Shown here: positions 10,491 through 23,044 of the stretch, in pieces
How positions within the stretch are numbered: position 1 is the stretch's first letter
How the letters are laid out: each line of letters opens with the position of its first letter
Assembly (NCBI GenBank): GCA_949825025.1
Contig: OX463781.1
Location: 498,501-562,500, forward strand
DNA from: Siphlonurus alternatus
Lineage: Eukaryota > Arthropoda > Insecta > Ephemeroptera > Siphlonuridae
Length of the DNA stretch: 64,000 bases
Reading direction: 5' to 3'
Notes under the pieces: generated by a model
What the model saw: only the letters and a program-made list of their open reading frames with translations
What the model was told of the DNA's origin: nothing
Database searches by the model: none
Position numbers and translations under genes: made by a program

Positions 10491-11364
10491 TTTGCCTTTT
10501 CCTGTATCCTCTTGAGCAGTTTTTTTTTCTAATTTTGACTATGGCATTATTTGTATTTTGTCACTAAAATATGTATCAATATTATAATATACAGTATAAT
10601 CATACAGTTAATGCAGTTAGTGCATCAGTAATATAAATTGTAAACTGACACCTTAGAATATTTAAAAAAAAAAAAAACATTTTGATTGTAATCTTGATTA
10701 GCATTTGATGTCTATACATCGTTTGTATACCAATCACTTCCAAGAGTGTTATCATTAATTATATCGACAAACCATGTAAAATATTACACGTTCTCAATTA
10801 AAATGGCACATACAAATAAATCTTCTCACAGCATGAAATGATTTACGATTCATTTTTACAACGAGTTATTGTTACACCTCTAGCACGCTCAAAATATCAA
10901 AGTATAATAAAAAGCTATGACTAATGAAAACTATTCGCCTAACTTTGTTTGTTGCATGAATCAATTAGCATGCTGCAGTGATTCTAAAAAATACTTTATA
11001 GAGCGGCACCACGAGATTGTTGGATTGCCTACTTATAGAATAACGCTCAGCTGTTTACTTCCCCTCACTTCCCCTCCTATTGTCAAACTGTACGCTTTAA
11101 AGCATTTAAAAAAATAAAAAATAGAAAATTTGGCTTTGCTGCCAGGTTTAATTATTTAAGGACATAAAAATGTAGCTTGTGCATTCTTTATAAACTAGCA
11201 GATGATATTGAAACGTTATAAATGTAATTACCATCTATAATTTAAAATTAATTTTTCTACACGCTGCTGATGCAACACAACAATAAGGCGCGGCAGGCTC
11301 CTGTAAAGTATGCAATATGCGTTTCAGTAACTGCACGTGGGTTTGGCCTTAATATATTGAAGTA
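10491..11364. other. AT-rich stretch, no gene seen
   Basis: Only short chance frames; no repeat signature recognised. Confidence 0.45.
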
Positions 11365-11367
11365 TAA

Positions 11368-11566
11368 GGCTAGTCGCAGACAGAATCGCATGATTTCGCA
11401 GCGTATGATAAAAAAAATAAGAATCTATGCGATCAGGTGTGCGCGCGCACACAGCATTTCGTAACGTATGCTTTCGTATGATAAAAAATTTAGAACTGGT
11501 TCTAAATGAGAAACGTACGATCGTAAGCTTACGATCGTAGAAATGAAAGTCTGTGTGCGACCCCCC
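11368..11566. mobile_element. PIF/Harbinger-like MITE, family O copy 2
   Basis: TAA at 11365-11367 and 11567-11569. Left end GGCTAGTCGCAGACAGAATC, right end TCTGTGTGCGACCCCCC. An internal perfect palindrome ACGATCGTAAGCTTACGATCGT lies at about 11517-11538. Confidence 0.7.
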
Positions 11567-11569
11567 TAA

Positions 11570-12680
11570 ACATATATAATAAATATTATAATTCACAATG
11601 GAATGTTTTGACAGACTTTTATTTTTTTAACTGACTTTCATTGTAATTTTAATTACTAGCACGCGAGTTAATTATTATTAATATTATTATTATTGTTCTT
11701 TGTTCTTTCAGGTATATTGAATTTTATTCACTGGCAATACTCAATTACTGAAAATTACTAGAGAAATTCAGCCAATAAAAACTCCTCCATTCAAGTAGGT
11801 TATTTTCTGTTGAAAAATTATGTTTATTATACTCCACTTCATTAATTTACATTACTTTCACGATTGCGTTAATACAAGAATTAATTAACACGCTCGAAAC
11901 AATTTGGCCATCGGTATAAATAGAACCATACCACAACCATTTCCTTGAACATATAACGGAAGAACGTTGGATTAAAATTCGTCAGAATGCATTCTTTCGA
12001 ACATGTGGCCACATGAAATAATATTTAGTTAAAATCTTTTTATACGCTCCAAGTTTTAAACATCGCACGACCCTGCTTGTGGACCACGTGTGATCAAGGT
12101 TGTTGTGAACTTGGCAGATTGAACATTTAAACAAAACCAGAGGCTTTATCAGAAATATTAAGTTTTGTTTGGAGAATTTCATTCAGTTTACGAAATAAAT
12201 ACAGAATCAATGATACTACACATATTTGGTTCATAGTTATACTCAAGTATCATACTGCATGTTATATCCCTTTAATATGGGAGAGACAATTGCTCCTTGA
12301 TTGCTGGCAGGAAAGCCCCATAATAAAAGCAGTAACAAGCACATAACACTTGGATGAATTCTGTCGACTTAATTAACAAACACAATTCCATTCACAAAAA
12401 GATAGTCTCACAGATAAGGGAAGGTACGACGTAGCTACTGATGTGTCAGGATGTACGATCCTTTTGTTTTGATATACTAACATTTCTGTATTACTGTTAT
12501 AACATTAAAACAATAATATATTATTTAATATAACAAAAATTTTATATTTTTTTCCAATTTTTTTTTTGCAATTTTATTTTTTGTAATAATATTTAACATA
12601 TTGAATCATTTTTTTAATAATTTTGTTTTATACTTGTAAACACAATATAATAAATATATTTTTATACCATGCAATTTAAG
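11570..12680. other. No gene recognised
   Basis: AT-rich sequence with only short chance frames. No SINE, LINE or palindrome signature was found. Confidence 0.45.
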
Positions 12681-12686
12681 TGGACT

Positions 12687-13256
12687 AGGGTCCGGATTTC
12701 CAGTTTCTTAAAGTACGATTCGGATTCAGTCGTATTCAGTCGATTTTTTTTTATCCAAAATCAGTCCCCAAATTTCTCCAAAACAATCGAAAACAGTTCA
12801 CTTTCAGTTTCCAGTAAAATTTAGTTTCCTTAATATTTTACCCCCACCGATCTCTGAACCATTAAGATCACAAATTAATATGAATTCTTCATTGATAAAA
12901 AATTCTGGCAATAAATTTTGATAAAGTACCATTGTGTGCAGTAAAGAAAATTCGTGAAAAAACATCAATTTCGTATCAAACTGGAGGAGGGAATAATGAT
13001 AATGCAAAATATTTAATTATAATTTTTATCACGGTAAACACGCGTTTCAAAACTGCGTTTCCATTTTTATAAAACTGGAAAAAGTTTAGGAAAAATGGGA
13101 AAAACTTAAAAAACTGAAACAGTTATCACTTTATAAAATTAGTTTTTTTTATATTATTTTTGGCTATGAAACTACTTCATGATTTGTGAACATTTGAAGT
13201 CAGATTCAGTAAAGTATACAGTCATATTTTTGCAAAACTGGAGATCCGGGCCCTAG
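12687..13256. mobile_element. Inverted-repeat element ending CTAGGGTCCGGATTTCC
   Basis: Left terminus CTAGGGTCCGGATTTCCAGT and right terminus ACTGGAGATCCGGGCCCTAG are inverted copies. The interior repeats CAGTTTCC/GGAAAACTG-type words. No clear target duplication and no transposase. Confidence 0.55.
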
Positions 13257-14017
13257 TAATTACAATCATCTATCGAGATTAAACAATTAATTGTGTTAAA
13301 TATGTGATTGCTATTTGAATATAAAATTAATTATAATATGTAATATTCCTAGTAACGAAATATACAAGGAGCTGGAGTCTTAATAATGTTATATTATACA
13401 GCAAAATATAATCTTATTACTTCAATGCGAGACGACACAATGGTTAGTCCTTCATCCCAAAACCATGTTATGACAGTGAACTAATATCAAGAGGTGAAAC
13501 ACACTTGCCTGTCACTTCTCTCAAATTACAAACACCATCCATTTACACGTGCTGTGATGTGAATTGTATAAATTAATATCTTGTTGTGAAACGCAACTAC
13601 TAGCTGCTGGTTTGTAGATCAGGGTCTGGATGTACAGTCGTCACCTCAGAATATTTCCCTTCAAAGACATGTTAATCACCTGTCCCGTAAGAATAACACA
13701 TGGTGATTAAAAAGTGGGAAAATTTTCCAAGGCAACGAGTCATTATAATCATTATATTGATTATATATTTATATTCACTGTAACGTTTCTGGTGTTTTTT
13801 ATCACGGCATAAAATAAAATTATCAAATTTATGATATTTAATATTTTTTTTACGTATCGTGAAATGATTAATTACCGCTTTTACACGATTTTATTTTTAT
13901 TATTTTCAATATATTATTTACGTATTTTGTTAAAAATGTGGAATGTTTTTTTTTTTTTTTTTTAAATACATTGAAAATTTTGCCACATGTTTCATATAAT
14001 AAAGTATAGTAATATTT
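13257..14017. other. No gene recognised
   Basis: Mixed AT-rich sequence; no repeat signature found. Confidence 0.4.
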
Positions 14018-14025
14018 ATTTTACC

Positions 14026-15354
14026 TAGAGCGCGGAAAAAAGTCTTTTGGACTTTTTGTGTATATGGGGCCTATTTTAATGTCATTTAGGATGTCCACCG
14101 ATCTCCGGAAATGGATTAAAATGAGCCTATAAAAAAAGCGACTTTTTAGACTATTTTGTGATTTTACGACTATTTCGGCAAAAGGTGACTTTTTGAGACT
14201 TTTTGACATTCTAGTATATTTTGTAGTTATTTTCTTCTCGAAAATATAGTTAAAAAAATTGAATAAAATAAAAAGCTTTTGAACACAGTTATGCGTGTCA
14301 AAAATAATTTTTTTTGACACTGCACGCCATTCTATTAGGGGCAAAAATCACTACATCCGCCTTGCGGAAATTCATGACGAAAAAAAAGCAAGCAACTTTG
14401 GTTTTCTGCCTGGAAAAATCAAGCAACTTGAGGACGCTAATTTATCCATGGAGCAAACCTTTACCATCCTGGACAGTGTGGAGTGCAAGTTGAGTGAAGT
14501 GAATGGACCTCGTGGTGCCTCCGTGCAAATGAAGTTCAAGACTTGTATGCAGAAAAATGTGGGACTTGCTTTCATGCGAAAGGTTTCGCAGGTTCTTGGA
14601 GGATCCTACACTGGTGACACGAGCACCGTCACAGACAAACTCGCTGTCAAAGAGGTGATGGCGTTGAAATACGCTCAGCTAACCTCCTGCGACGTGGAAC
14701 GCTCCTTCTCCATCTATAAGAACGTGCTCACCGAGAAGCGCACGAGCTTCACCGTCGAAAACTTGGAGATGTACTTGATTTGCAACTACTTCCTGAACCG
14801 CCGCAACAGCAAAGAGTTCGGCCAGCCAGTGGCGAACGCAGAGGACAGTGAGTCTGAGGTGGAGGAGTATTAAAAGTATATTTGAGTACCAAGAAGAAAA
14901 TTAAAATTGTTTTTTCTTTTAAAACTGTATGGCCCACTACAATAAAAAGCATCAACATTATCTAAAACAATGTCTTGTTCTTTTTATTACTCATAGAATT
15001 ATTTAAATAATTTCATACTACTCTTAATAAAATTAGTGAATGAAATTAAAATATTTTAATATCTTGGCTTTCTATAACAAAACACTCATTAAAAAAATTG
15101 ACTTTAAAACGGTATTTAAAAGACATTTTGTACGATTAAGTACAAAGTCGTAATTTAACACGAATAAACAATTTTTTTGTTATCAGAAATAGCACTATTA
15201 AAATGCATTTTTGTTGCTCTTTTTTTTAAAAAAAAGGGACTTTTTTGGAGACTTTTTTCGAAAAAAGTGACTTTTTTAGAGACTTTTTTGCAAAAAAAGT
15301 AGACTTTATAGGCGACTATTTGTTAAAAAAAAAGAGACTTTTTTCCGCGCTCTA
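14026..15354 (+). mobile_element. hAT transposon, internally deleted, 1329 bp
   Basis: Bounded by an exact 8-bp duplication ATTTTACC (14018-14025 and 15355-15362). The terminal inverted repeats start TAGAGCGCGGAAAAAAGTCT. Sub-terminal regions carry many GACTTTTT-type repeats, as hAT ends often do. The element keeps only the 3' part of the transposase gene. Confidence 0.9.
14295..14873 (+). CDS. hAT transposase remnant with C-terminal dimerisation domain
   Basis: Frame of 192 codons inside the hAT element. From about residue 120 it reads AVKEVMALKYAQLTSCDVER, then SFSIYKNVLTEKRTSFTVEN and LEMYLICNYFLN, the classic hAT C-terminal dimerisation region in which the SVER/RSFS segment is diagnostic. 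The zinc-finger BED domain and the RNase-H-like catalytic core are missing, so it cannot transpose on its own. The ATG at 14295 overlaps the left sub-terminal repeats and may not be the real start; codons from about 14341 onward look coding. The coding part is clearly richer in G+C than its surroundings. A domesticated or repressor-like role is possible in principle, but nothing here shows it. Confidence 0.8.
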   Translation: MSKIIFFDTARHSIRGKNHYIRLAEIHDEKKASNFGFLPGKIKQLEDANLSMEQTFTILDSVECKLSEVNGPRGASVQMKFKTCMQKNVGLAFMRKVSQVLGGSYTGDTSTVTDKLAVKEVMALKYAQLTSCDVERSFSIYKNVLTEKRTSFTVENLEMYLICNYFLNRRNSKEFGQPVANAEDSESEVEEY

Positions 15355-15494
15355 ATTTTACCATATAAATATATATTGTTTTCAGTAAGTGCTTGAACCT
15401 GAAGAAAAATGTTAATAAATCTTGAACAATAATTGGTATAAGTTTAAAATATTTGAATAAACTAATCTATATATTATACTTATACTATATAATT

Positions 15495-15536
15495 AATTAC
15501 AATGGTGGTAACTATAAAATACGAAGAACCTGATGT
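15495..15536 (+). other. Possible first coding exon (low confidence)
   Basis: ATG at about 15502 followed by MVVTIKYEEPD and then a strong splice donor GAT|GTAAGT. Eleven codons ending in phase 0. No matching acceptor was found that continues the frame, so it may be chance. Confidence 0.2.
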
Positions 15537-15942
15537 AAGTAGCGTACCTCAATAATTTTATTTTAGCGTAAACTAATGTTATTACGCTCCTTTCAAGAGA
15601 GAAATATGATTTTAATAATTATGCTCCTTCATTCTCTTAAATAAATTAAAGTAAACCCAAACGCACGTCAAATTGTATTGGTGCCTCAGTTGATCCACAC
15701 CAGATCAATTATCAATTATCATAATTTGCTTTCATTTGTCACAAAGTAAATACTAAATCAATACACCCCTAGTTATTCAACATGAAATCTTATAAGCTTT
15801 ATTATTTTAATATTTTTTTTAATAAATATTCGTTAATTACAAAAAGCTTTAAACAAAAAGTACCTGTGTAAATAATTCTACAAATACCCCTAAGCTCAGC
15901 ATTTATTCGCTATATTAAGCTCTCTCTCCGTCTAATTCCCTC

Positions 15943-16130
15943 CTGTTTTGCACCATTTTAGAGAGAAAATACGAGACAACGTCTTTTTTTCCTCTTCTTG
16001 AGCATTAAATGTTAGAAATATTGACTTCATTTCATCTTCACTTTGAGCGAGGAGAAAATAATGTGTTTTTTAGATAAAAAAAATAGGTTTAGATGAGTTA
16101 AAGACTTAGTTTTTTTAACTAGGATAGATT
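15943..16130. repeat. Family N fragment
   Basis: CCTCCTGTTTTGCACCATTT through CTTCACTTTGAGCGAG to AGGTTTAGATGAGTTAAAGA; one arm of the palindromic element at 3921-5080. Confidence 0.6.
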
Positions 16131-16168
16131 AAATATGTTTATTTCATTAATTTTTTTTTGTCTCATAG

Positions 16169-16372
16169 ACATCACTATAAATCTTTTTTCCGGACTTGTT
16201 TGAACCTCCCAAACAGTTTTCTACAAACCTTCTTTTTCAGAAGCAAGTTTAACTACAGTGACAAGAACACACGTTCGATCCCCACATATGTCGAACTTTT
16301 TACTGAAGTTTATGCCAACAAAACTTTGAATGATTTCCTTGAGTATCTTATAGAAGAATTCACTCATGTATG
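16169..16372 (+). CDS. Candidate terminal coding exon of an unknown gene
   Basis: After a pyrimidine-rich acceptor (TTTTTTTTGTCTCATAG|ACATC) a frame runs to a TGA at 16370-16372. The last part reads SIPTYVELFTEVYANKTLND and FLEYLIEEFTHV, which looks like real protein and not translated repeat. A second good acceptor (CTTCTTTTTCAG|AAGC) at 16240 enters the same frame. I do not recognise the family. The upstream donor candidate at 15536 is in a different phase, so at least one exon would be missing. It could also be the end of a decayed transposon. Confidence 0.35.
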
Positions 16373-16507
16373 AACATGTTTGTAATCACGTTATATTTTA
16401 TGATTTGAAATTCCTTACAAGAATGTTTCAATGGAATCTTGAAGATTTGTGAATTCATTCAGAAATAATTTCACTTTCATTCATTACATAATTATATGCT
16501 CCGATTT

Positions 16508-16508
<1 letters not shown>

Positions 16509-16580
<72 letters not shown>
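16509..16580. repeat. Microsatellite (GA)n
   Basis: Pure AG/GA run of about 72 bp. Confidence 0.98.
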
Positions 16581-16584
<4 letters not shown>

Positions 16585-16599
16585 TTCTTTATTGCAATC

Positions 16600-17100
16600 A
16601 ATCTATACATTTTAATTGCAATTAGTTTTAATATTTCCCCATTAAACTTGTATAAAATATATTGAAAATTCTGTTCTGAAACTATTTTCATTGGGCACTT
16701 AACTTGCTAAAGTTAAATAATTAGTCATGAAAAATCATTACGAAATGTGCTCCATTTATAAAGCATAATTATAGTATTTCTCCATTCAAAGTGCATAACA
16801 TTAGCTTGGATGACGAAATTACTAATATAATGCATTGACACGGATGCATGTTGCATTTCAATGTATAGCCGAGGGGTTAAACTATTAATGACATTCTAAG
16901 TTTGCCTTTCAGTCATACAAACATACAAGTGAGAGCTCATGTTTATTTGTAATGTTGTTCCTGGTATTGCATTACTATATGTATAATTATTATTTTTTTA
17001 ATATCATGTATTATAATATGGAAGTAACATTACCAAAATGTGTCGCTTGTGATGCAAAATGTTGTCATCTTTAAATTTTTTCTTTCCTCTATGTAGTAAT
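16600..17100. other. No gene recognised
   Basis: AT-rich; nothing seen. Confidence 0.4.
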
Positions 17101-17105
17101 TACTC

Positions 17106-17300
17106 TACAGTTCAACAAATGAAAGAATTCCACCGGAAGTAGCCGGAAGTGCGAGGTTTCTGGACGTCCTAGTTCAGCTTTGGACCTGAAACTTTTGCAG
17201 GGATATTTTTATTAAAGGAATTAAAACCTCTCTGCAAGCTTGATAGTTCAGACAAAATTCCTCCACTTCCGACTACCTCCCTTGGTAATCTCACGTTCGG
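17106..17300. mobile_element. CCGGAAGT palindromic element, family Q copy 2
   Basis: CCACCGGAAGTAGCCGGAAG at the left, the partly decayed inverse CACTTCCGACTACCTCCC at the right, with the same interior as copy 1 (GATAGTTCAGACAAAATTCC). Confidence 0.65.
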
Positions 17301-17769
17301 TAATTACTTCTGTAATTTTTATAATATTTCGATAGCACTTTTCAAAATTATTATACAAAAATTACAAAATGGTTAAAGGCTTTCTTAAAGCATTGTACAG
17401 TTCACTAATTCTTTTGTATTTTCAAACGAATATTCTACAAATCTTTATATTTTGAAGCAAAAAAAAAAAAAAAAAAAGGAAAGGAAAAAGAAAACAATTA
17501 AGACAACACAACTTAGTTCACAATGTATAACTTCAGCATAGCTTTTAGTGTAATTGTTATGAAACGGAGAGTATTAAAAATCGTTCATCTTTCATTTCTC
17601 TGTTAGTTTCGACACCAAATATCAAACTCAACATTGATTTTGTAATTTCCGCCTACCGGCAAAGAGAAATGTAGTTATATATTTTCATCCCCATGTTGAG
17701 CTTGGAGTGAAAAGGAGGGAGGGGGTTGGGTAGGGATAAGGGAGGGGGTTAGGTAAGATAAGTGAGGGA

Positions 17770-17990
17770 AATTAATGTTGGTGGCCATGGCCTGCTACGC
17801 TTCGTATTAAAATTTACTGAGGTGATACTGAGGGAACCGTGGAAAACCTCAGTGAGGACAGACACTTCTACTTTTTATCAATGGACCAAAGTGATGTCTA
17901 AAGTCTGGGGAACCACACACTAGTGCATCACTGCGCTTGATATAACTTCACTTCGGTGATTTTATTACTCTTGGGTAAAACTCCCCTTCA
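17770..17990 (-). mobile_element. SINE of the 5S-head family, decayed, minus strand
   Basis: Plus-strand core GAACCGTGGAAAACCTCAGT followed by ATCAATGGACCAAAGTG and GGGGAACCACACACTAGTGC; the 5S head is mostly deleted (CTTCACTTCGGTGATT remains). Confidence 0.6.
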
Positions 17991-18035
17991 TTATTTATAA
18001 ATGGACATCTCGTATTTACTGGGGGAAAAAAATCT

Positions 18036-18122
18036 CAAACAAATGTAATGTTAAATGAAAAACATAAACAAATGTAATGTTAAATGAAAAACATAAACAA
18101 ATGTAATGTTAAATGAAAAACA
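18036..18122. repeat. Tandem repeat, 29 bp x 3
   Basis: AAATGTAATGTTAAATGAAA starts at 18041, 18070 and 18099, giving an exact 29-bp period. Confidence 0.9.
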
Positions 18123-18548
18123 TTGAATCAGTTAGCAGAAAAGCTTGTAGCAATTTTCGGACGTTAGATTCGACGGCACTGTAAGTACGTAAAGGACCGT
18201 CCTTCTTAAAGGATCAGTCCTCAGACTTTAGAATTGCAGGACAGGAGAAAGATCAACAAAGCCCCCGAGTGATCAGACGGTCCACTGGCTTTCTCTGTGA
18301 TACCGAGATAATCTCTGATGAATTAGGATCGTCATTGTGGGGGGAAAAGTGCTCTATTGTTTGTTTTTAAGGATTGGTGGCCTGTGCTAATTGTTTCGCA
18401 ATTAAACCCAAAATATTTTACACACAAGGACAGGACAAATTTTATATTTATCCGAAAAATAAAACTTAATTTATTAGCAGGGAGTTTCTGTGTCCTCTTT
18501 AAATAAATAAATTATTGCTAATTATTAACCTTACTATCATAAAATTAA

Positions 18549-18785
18549 CGATGAATCTCATGCAGTTACTTCGGAGTTAAAGAAGACTTTTCTACGACGG
18601 AATCAAATATATTTTAAGAGTCGAGAATGTTTTAAAACTTAGTCGTTTATGGTTGGAGCAAATTCAACCTGGAAGTTTTCTCAAAACAGTTCCTTTTCCA
18701 ATTTCCATCCATAAGGCATTAAACTTTTACCTCAGTTTTCACAAAACGGATAAGACAGATTCGCTTTAAAATTTGTATGACATCT
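18549..18785 (-). mobile_element. Family W element, partial, minus strand
   Basis: Plus-strand TTTTACCTCAGTTTTCACAA and GACAGATTCGCTTTAAAATT are the inverse of sequence in the copies at 55891-56226 and 60559-60895. Confidence 0.6.
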
Positions 18786-19125
18786 ATATATGGATAGGGA
18801 TTTCTAAGAAACAATAATTTTCAATATGTTCTTTTACATTTGAATATTTTAATTTTTTTAAAATAATGTACAATAAAATATAAAAATTCAATATTACGTT
18901 GCATTATAGATTTTTTTTTCTCCGATGGTAAATATAAGTATATAATGATTCTTCTCGTCCTCATATAAACATGTGTCAAATGTTTGGGTGAAATCCGTGA
19001 AGTGGAGTCTCTCCTGTTAAATAGGGTGGTCGTAATTAAAAATATCAGATTCTATAAATATCTCTCTATTTAATATTTCCTTAATATAAATCTAAGAGAC
19101 AACATAAATGCCCCCCAAATATTTT

Positions 19126-19419
19126 TTAAAGGGACACAGGCCTCAAATTAGACGCTAAGTGTCGCTTCAGTTTAGAATTAACATTCACGTTGCGGCCGTG
19201 CCAAGTCGCTACAAAGAAGGTCCTTGCTGACGTCACATCTCACAACCAGCCTCGATTAACATTGAGTTGTGACGTCAGCAAGGATAAAATTTCTTACCTT
19301 GCACCGCAACTTTGCACGCCCGCAGCGCGTGTTGAGAAAAATGATGCGAATGTTGATTACCTACTCTACAAACACTTGTTGACTGTCTAATTTGTAATTT
19401 GAGGCCTGTATCTCTTTAA
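19126..19419. mobile_element. TTAA-flanked palindromic MITE, family M copy 2
   Basis: TTAA at 19126-19129 and 19416-19419. Arms start AGGGACACAGGCCTCAAATT; the centre carries CCTTGCTGACGTCA and its inverse TGACGTCAGCAAGG. Confidence 0.7.
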
Positions 19420-19700
19420 TATTTAACATTTATACTAATCCGAGCCAGTTTCTATAAAAATAGCAATGAGCTGATAGGAGAAAGTCATGACCGTCTGTAT
19501 TATCAAGTGGTGATGAATTAAGATAGGATAAGTGTTATTTTATTTAGTAAACGTATTGGAAATAATAACTATATTTTGTAACTAAATTATAATAACAATT
19601 TTATCGTTTTTTAAATATTTTTGTGTATAATGATATATTCATTTTTAATAAATGAAGCAAAAAGAGTTTAATAAATCAAGTAGAGTAATATTATATATAT

Positions 19701-20205
19701 TGTCACAAGCCACCTGAAGGGTAACTTGTTAGGCCGGAATGGGGGCATCCCCAAGGCCAGCTTGATCTGGGTAAGGAAGGAGGTTGAATTTAAATGAGAG
19801 TCGCAACAAAGGTTGGACTATAGTTTATTAATAAAGGACAAATCATAATAACAAGTACAACACCAAGGAGAGAGGTATTTACCTTGCATAATTACTGGTG
19901 CCGACCGGCACAACCATCAGATGATGCTCCCATCTTCAATCCAACTGACCACGAGACCACGAGCAACGAGAACTCGCATCCGGTCGCGACGTGGATTGCT
20001 TTTACATCAGCTAATCACACGCCGCGGCCGATGCTAATATGCAAGTCTTATTTACCCTTTTGATTTCCTCGCGCTCGCGCTCGGTCGACCATGATGTGAT
20101 GAGGGAGGTATCACGGATGGCAAACCATACCAGGGCTGCCCATAGTTGAGTTCGTCTAAGGTGACCAACTCAACTATTGAGTGTCCTGGCTACCAGCCCG
20201 TGACA
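19701..20205. mobile_element. Probable solo LTR, 505 bp
   Basis: Begins TGTCACAAGCC and ends CCCGTGACA, so it has the TG...CA ends and a 6-bp terminal inverted repeat expected of a long terminal repeat. ATAT flanks both sides but the site is AT-repetitive, so the duplication is weak evidence. The interior is richer in G+C than its surroundings (CCTCGCGCTCGCGCTCGGTC) and includes ATTAATAAAGG, a possible polyadenylation region. No gag or pol sequence adjoins it. Confidence 0.55.

Positions 20206-20280
<75 letters not shown>
20206..20280. repeat. Microsatellite (AT)n
   Basis: Alternating AT run directly after the probable solo LTR. Confidence 0.95.
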
Positions 20281-20771
20281 AGTATATTAATATATATTAT
20301 TAAACATGCAGTGCGTCAAGTGACCAGTATTTTATCTTTTCAAGAATCCCTTTTAAAAATTACTAGAATTGGGAAAACAATATATTATTTACAAAAAAAA
20401 AAAAATAAAGAAAAAATAAAGAAAGCTGCAAAAGGTATAATTTACAAAAAAACAGAGAGCTATATACTTAATACAGAGGCAAAGGTAAGTTGACCATGAA
20501 ATAGTTAGTAGCAATCGGATAAAAGCGATCTAATATGCTTCTAAATATGTCTAAATAATTCACGAATTCATAAATTTTATATTAACATCTTGCTTGCTGT
20601 TTCCCTCTGTCTCTCCTACAGCGACCTATTTGAAAAATTGAATTTTCAGCAACTCCTCCTTAACACGTCTGAAGCTAATCCAATTATATCTTCTTGCTTC
20701 AAAAACACTCGCTCAAAGTGAGGATGAAGGGGATACAATATTTCTAACATTTTAAGCTCAATAATATATAC

Positions 20772-21370
20772 AGTTCAACAATCGAAACATTACCACCGGA
20801 AGTAGCCGGAAGTGCGAGGTTTCTTCAATTAATAAACCGAAATTGTGCAGAGACATTTATAATATAAGTAGTTCAAACTATCTGCAAGCACTTAGAGTTG
20901 TTTGTTAATATTCCGACAAAATGTAAAATAATGGATATCACTTTCTCAGATGATGATAACTATCTGTTAGAGGGCTTGAGGGAGTCTCAAGACTCATACC
21001 TCCTAAGCCACGCACCTCTGCATATAAGCTTGGGTTTAAGTACCGTACTGTGTCTGCTTGGAATGCAGCCCCTGCCCGCATCAAGACCCTCATATCCCCA
21101 AATATTTTCAACCCATTGTGTATATCTTATTTGATGGGTTTGCGCAGTGAGTGAATAATATGAGACTGTTACTCTGACAATTTGTCACTTATTGTGTTCT
21201 GGTGCTTCGTATAGTGCCTTGTAAAAAAACCCATTTCACCGTTCTCTTTAATTTTTAATATCTTTGTTTTGTAATATGTTAATATGTACATATAATTGGT
21301 GAAATAAAAATAAAATAATAATAAAATAAAATGCTTCCACTTCCGGCTACTTCCGGTGGTAATCTCACAT
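20772..21370. mobile_element. Family Q copy 3, split by a truncated LINE
   Basis: Left arm ACCACCGGAAGTAGCCGGAA at 20790; right arm CACTTCCGGCTACTTCCGGT at 21335. The interior matches copies 1 and 2 as far as TTCCGACAAAATG, where the LINE begins. Confidence 0.65.
20923..21331 (+). pseudogene. 5'-truncated LINE 3' end inserted in family Q
   Basis: One frame gives RLIPPKPRTSAYKLGFKYRT and VSAWNAAPARIKTLISPN, ending at a stop at 21152-21154. This is the same C-terminal motif as in the LINE pieces at 10130 and 36160. The tail is TTGGTGAAATAAAAATAAAA with more A-rich repeats. AAAATG occurs at both junctions and may be the target duplication. Confidence 0.65.
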
Positions 21371-21379
21371 TTGCTGGAG

Positions 21380-22108
<729 letters not shown>

Positions 22109-22709
22109 TATATTTGAAATTTTGCAACTTTAATGTAGAATTTCACCTAAAATTTCTTTACATGTCATAATTATTATAAATATTCATAGTTAAATATTAA
22201 TGTATTAATTTTAACCAAAAGTATATACAAGGACGATGACGTGGAAAGATTGGGGGGTACAAATGAAGAGTAGGAAGTTATTATGTTAAATATTAGTCAA
22301 CAAAATTTATTAATCATTTTATATTTTTGAGGAATTATTAACAAAAATCAAGTTAACTAAATTTGCGTATTATTTATGCACGTAAAAAGTATCAGAGGCG
22401 ATTGCTGAGATGTTGCTTAAAAGTTAAACAGTTGCTTATCCTTTGCTTATCCTATGTTATAGTTATTATACTTTACGGTTTAATAATTCAGTCCAGTTCG
22501 TGAAATTGGAGCAACCAACGTTCGTGTTGAAGTGAAAACAGAAAAATTGTCGAGACATACGACACTTTCAAACAACATGAACGTTACCTGCAGCTTCAAC
22601 AAACTTACATATAGAATGATAAATATTATCAGGCGAAGTAGACATAATAAGTTGATGTACTTTTACATACCATATGTAAACTTACATATAATTTAACTTC
22701 GTGGACCCG

Positions 22710-22975
22710 ACCTATCAATGCATGGGATTTTTTGGATAAATTTCAAACTGGGTAGCCATGGTCCTGCAATTCATCGCAGCATTTGCCTGGTTGTGACTGA
22801 GGTAGCCATGTAAACCTCAGTCAGGATGGTCGGCAATTGATGAAGGATGTCATCATTCATTTCTCAAATGCACAAGTGGGTGTTCTCTATCGTATTTGAC
22901 AGCAGCTGGGATAAAACTCACGACCATCCGACTACGAATCGAATATACCCGTGCGTCAGGTGCCTGGTATATAAT
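22710..22975 (-). mobile_element. SINE with tRNA-like head, minus strand
   Basis: Plus-strand GTTGTGACTGAGGTAGCCAT, CAGTCAGGATGGTCGGCAAT, and near 22917-22950 the inverse of the tRNA-like B and A boxes (CTCACGACCATCCGACTACG). Colinear with 6705-6960. Confidence 0.65.
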
Positions 22976-23044
22976 TTTGAAATTGGTAAGAAAAGCACCC
23001 CGTCTAGCAATCCGAAAACGTTCACTCCATATAAGACTGCGTGA

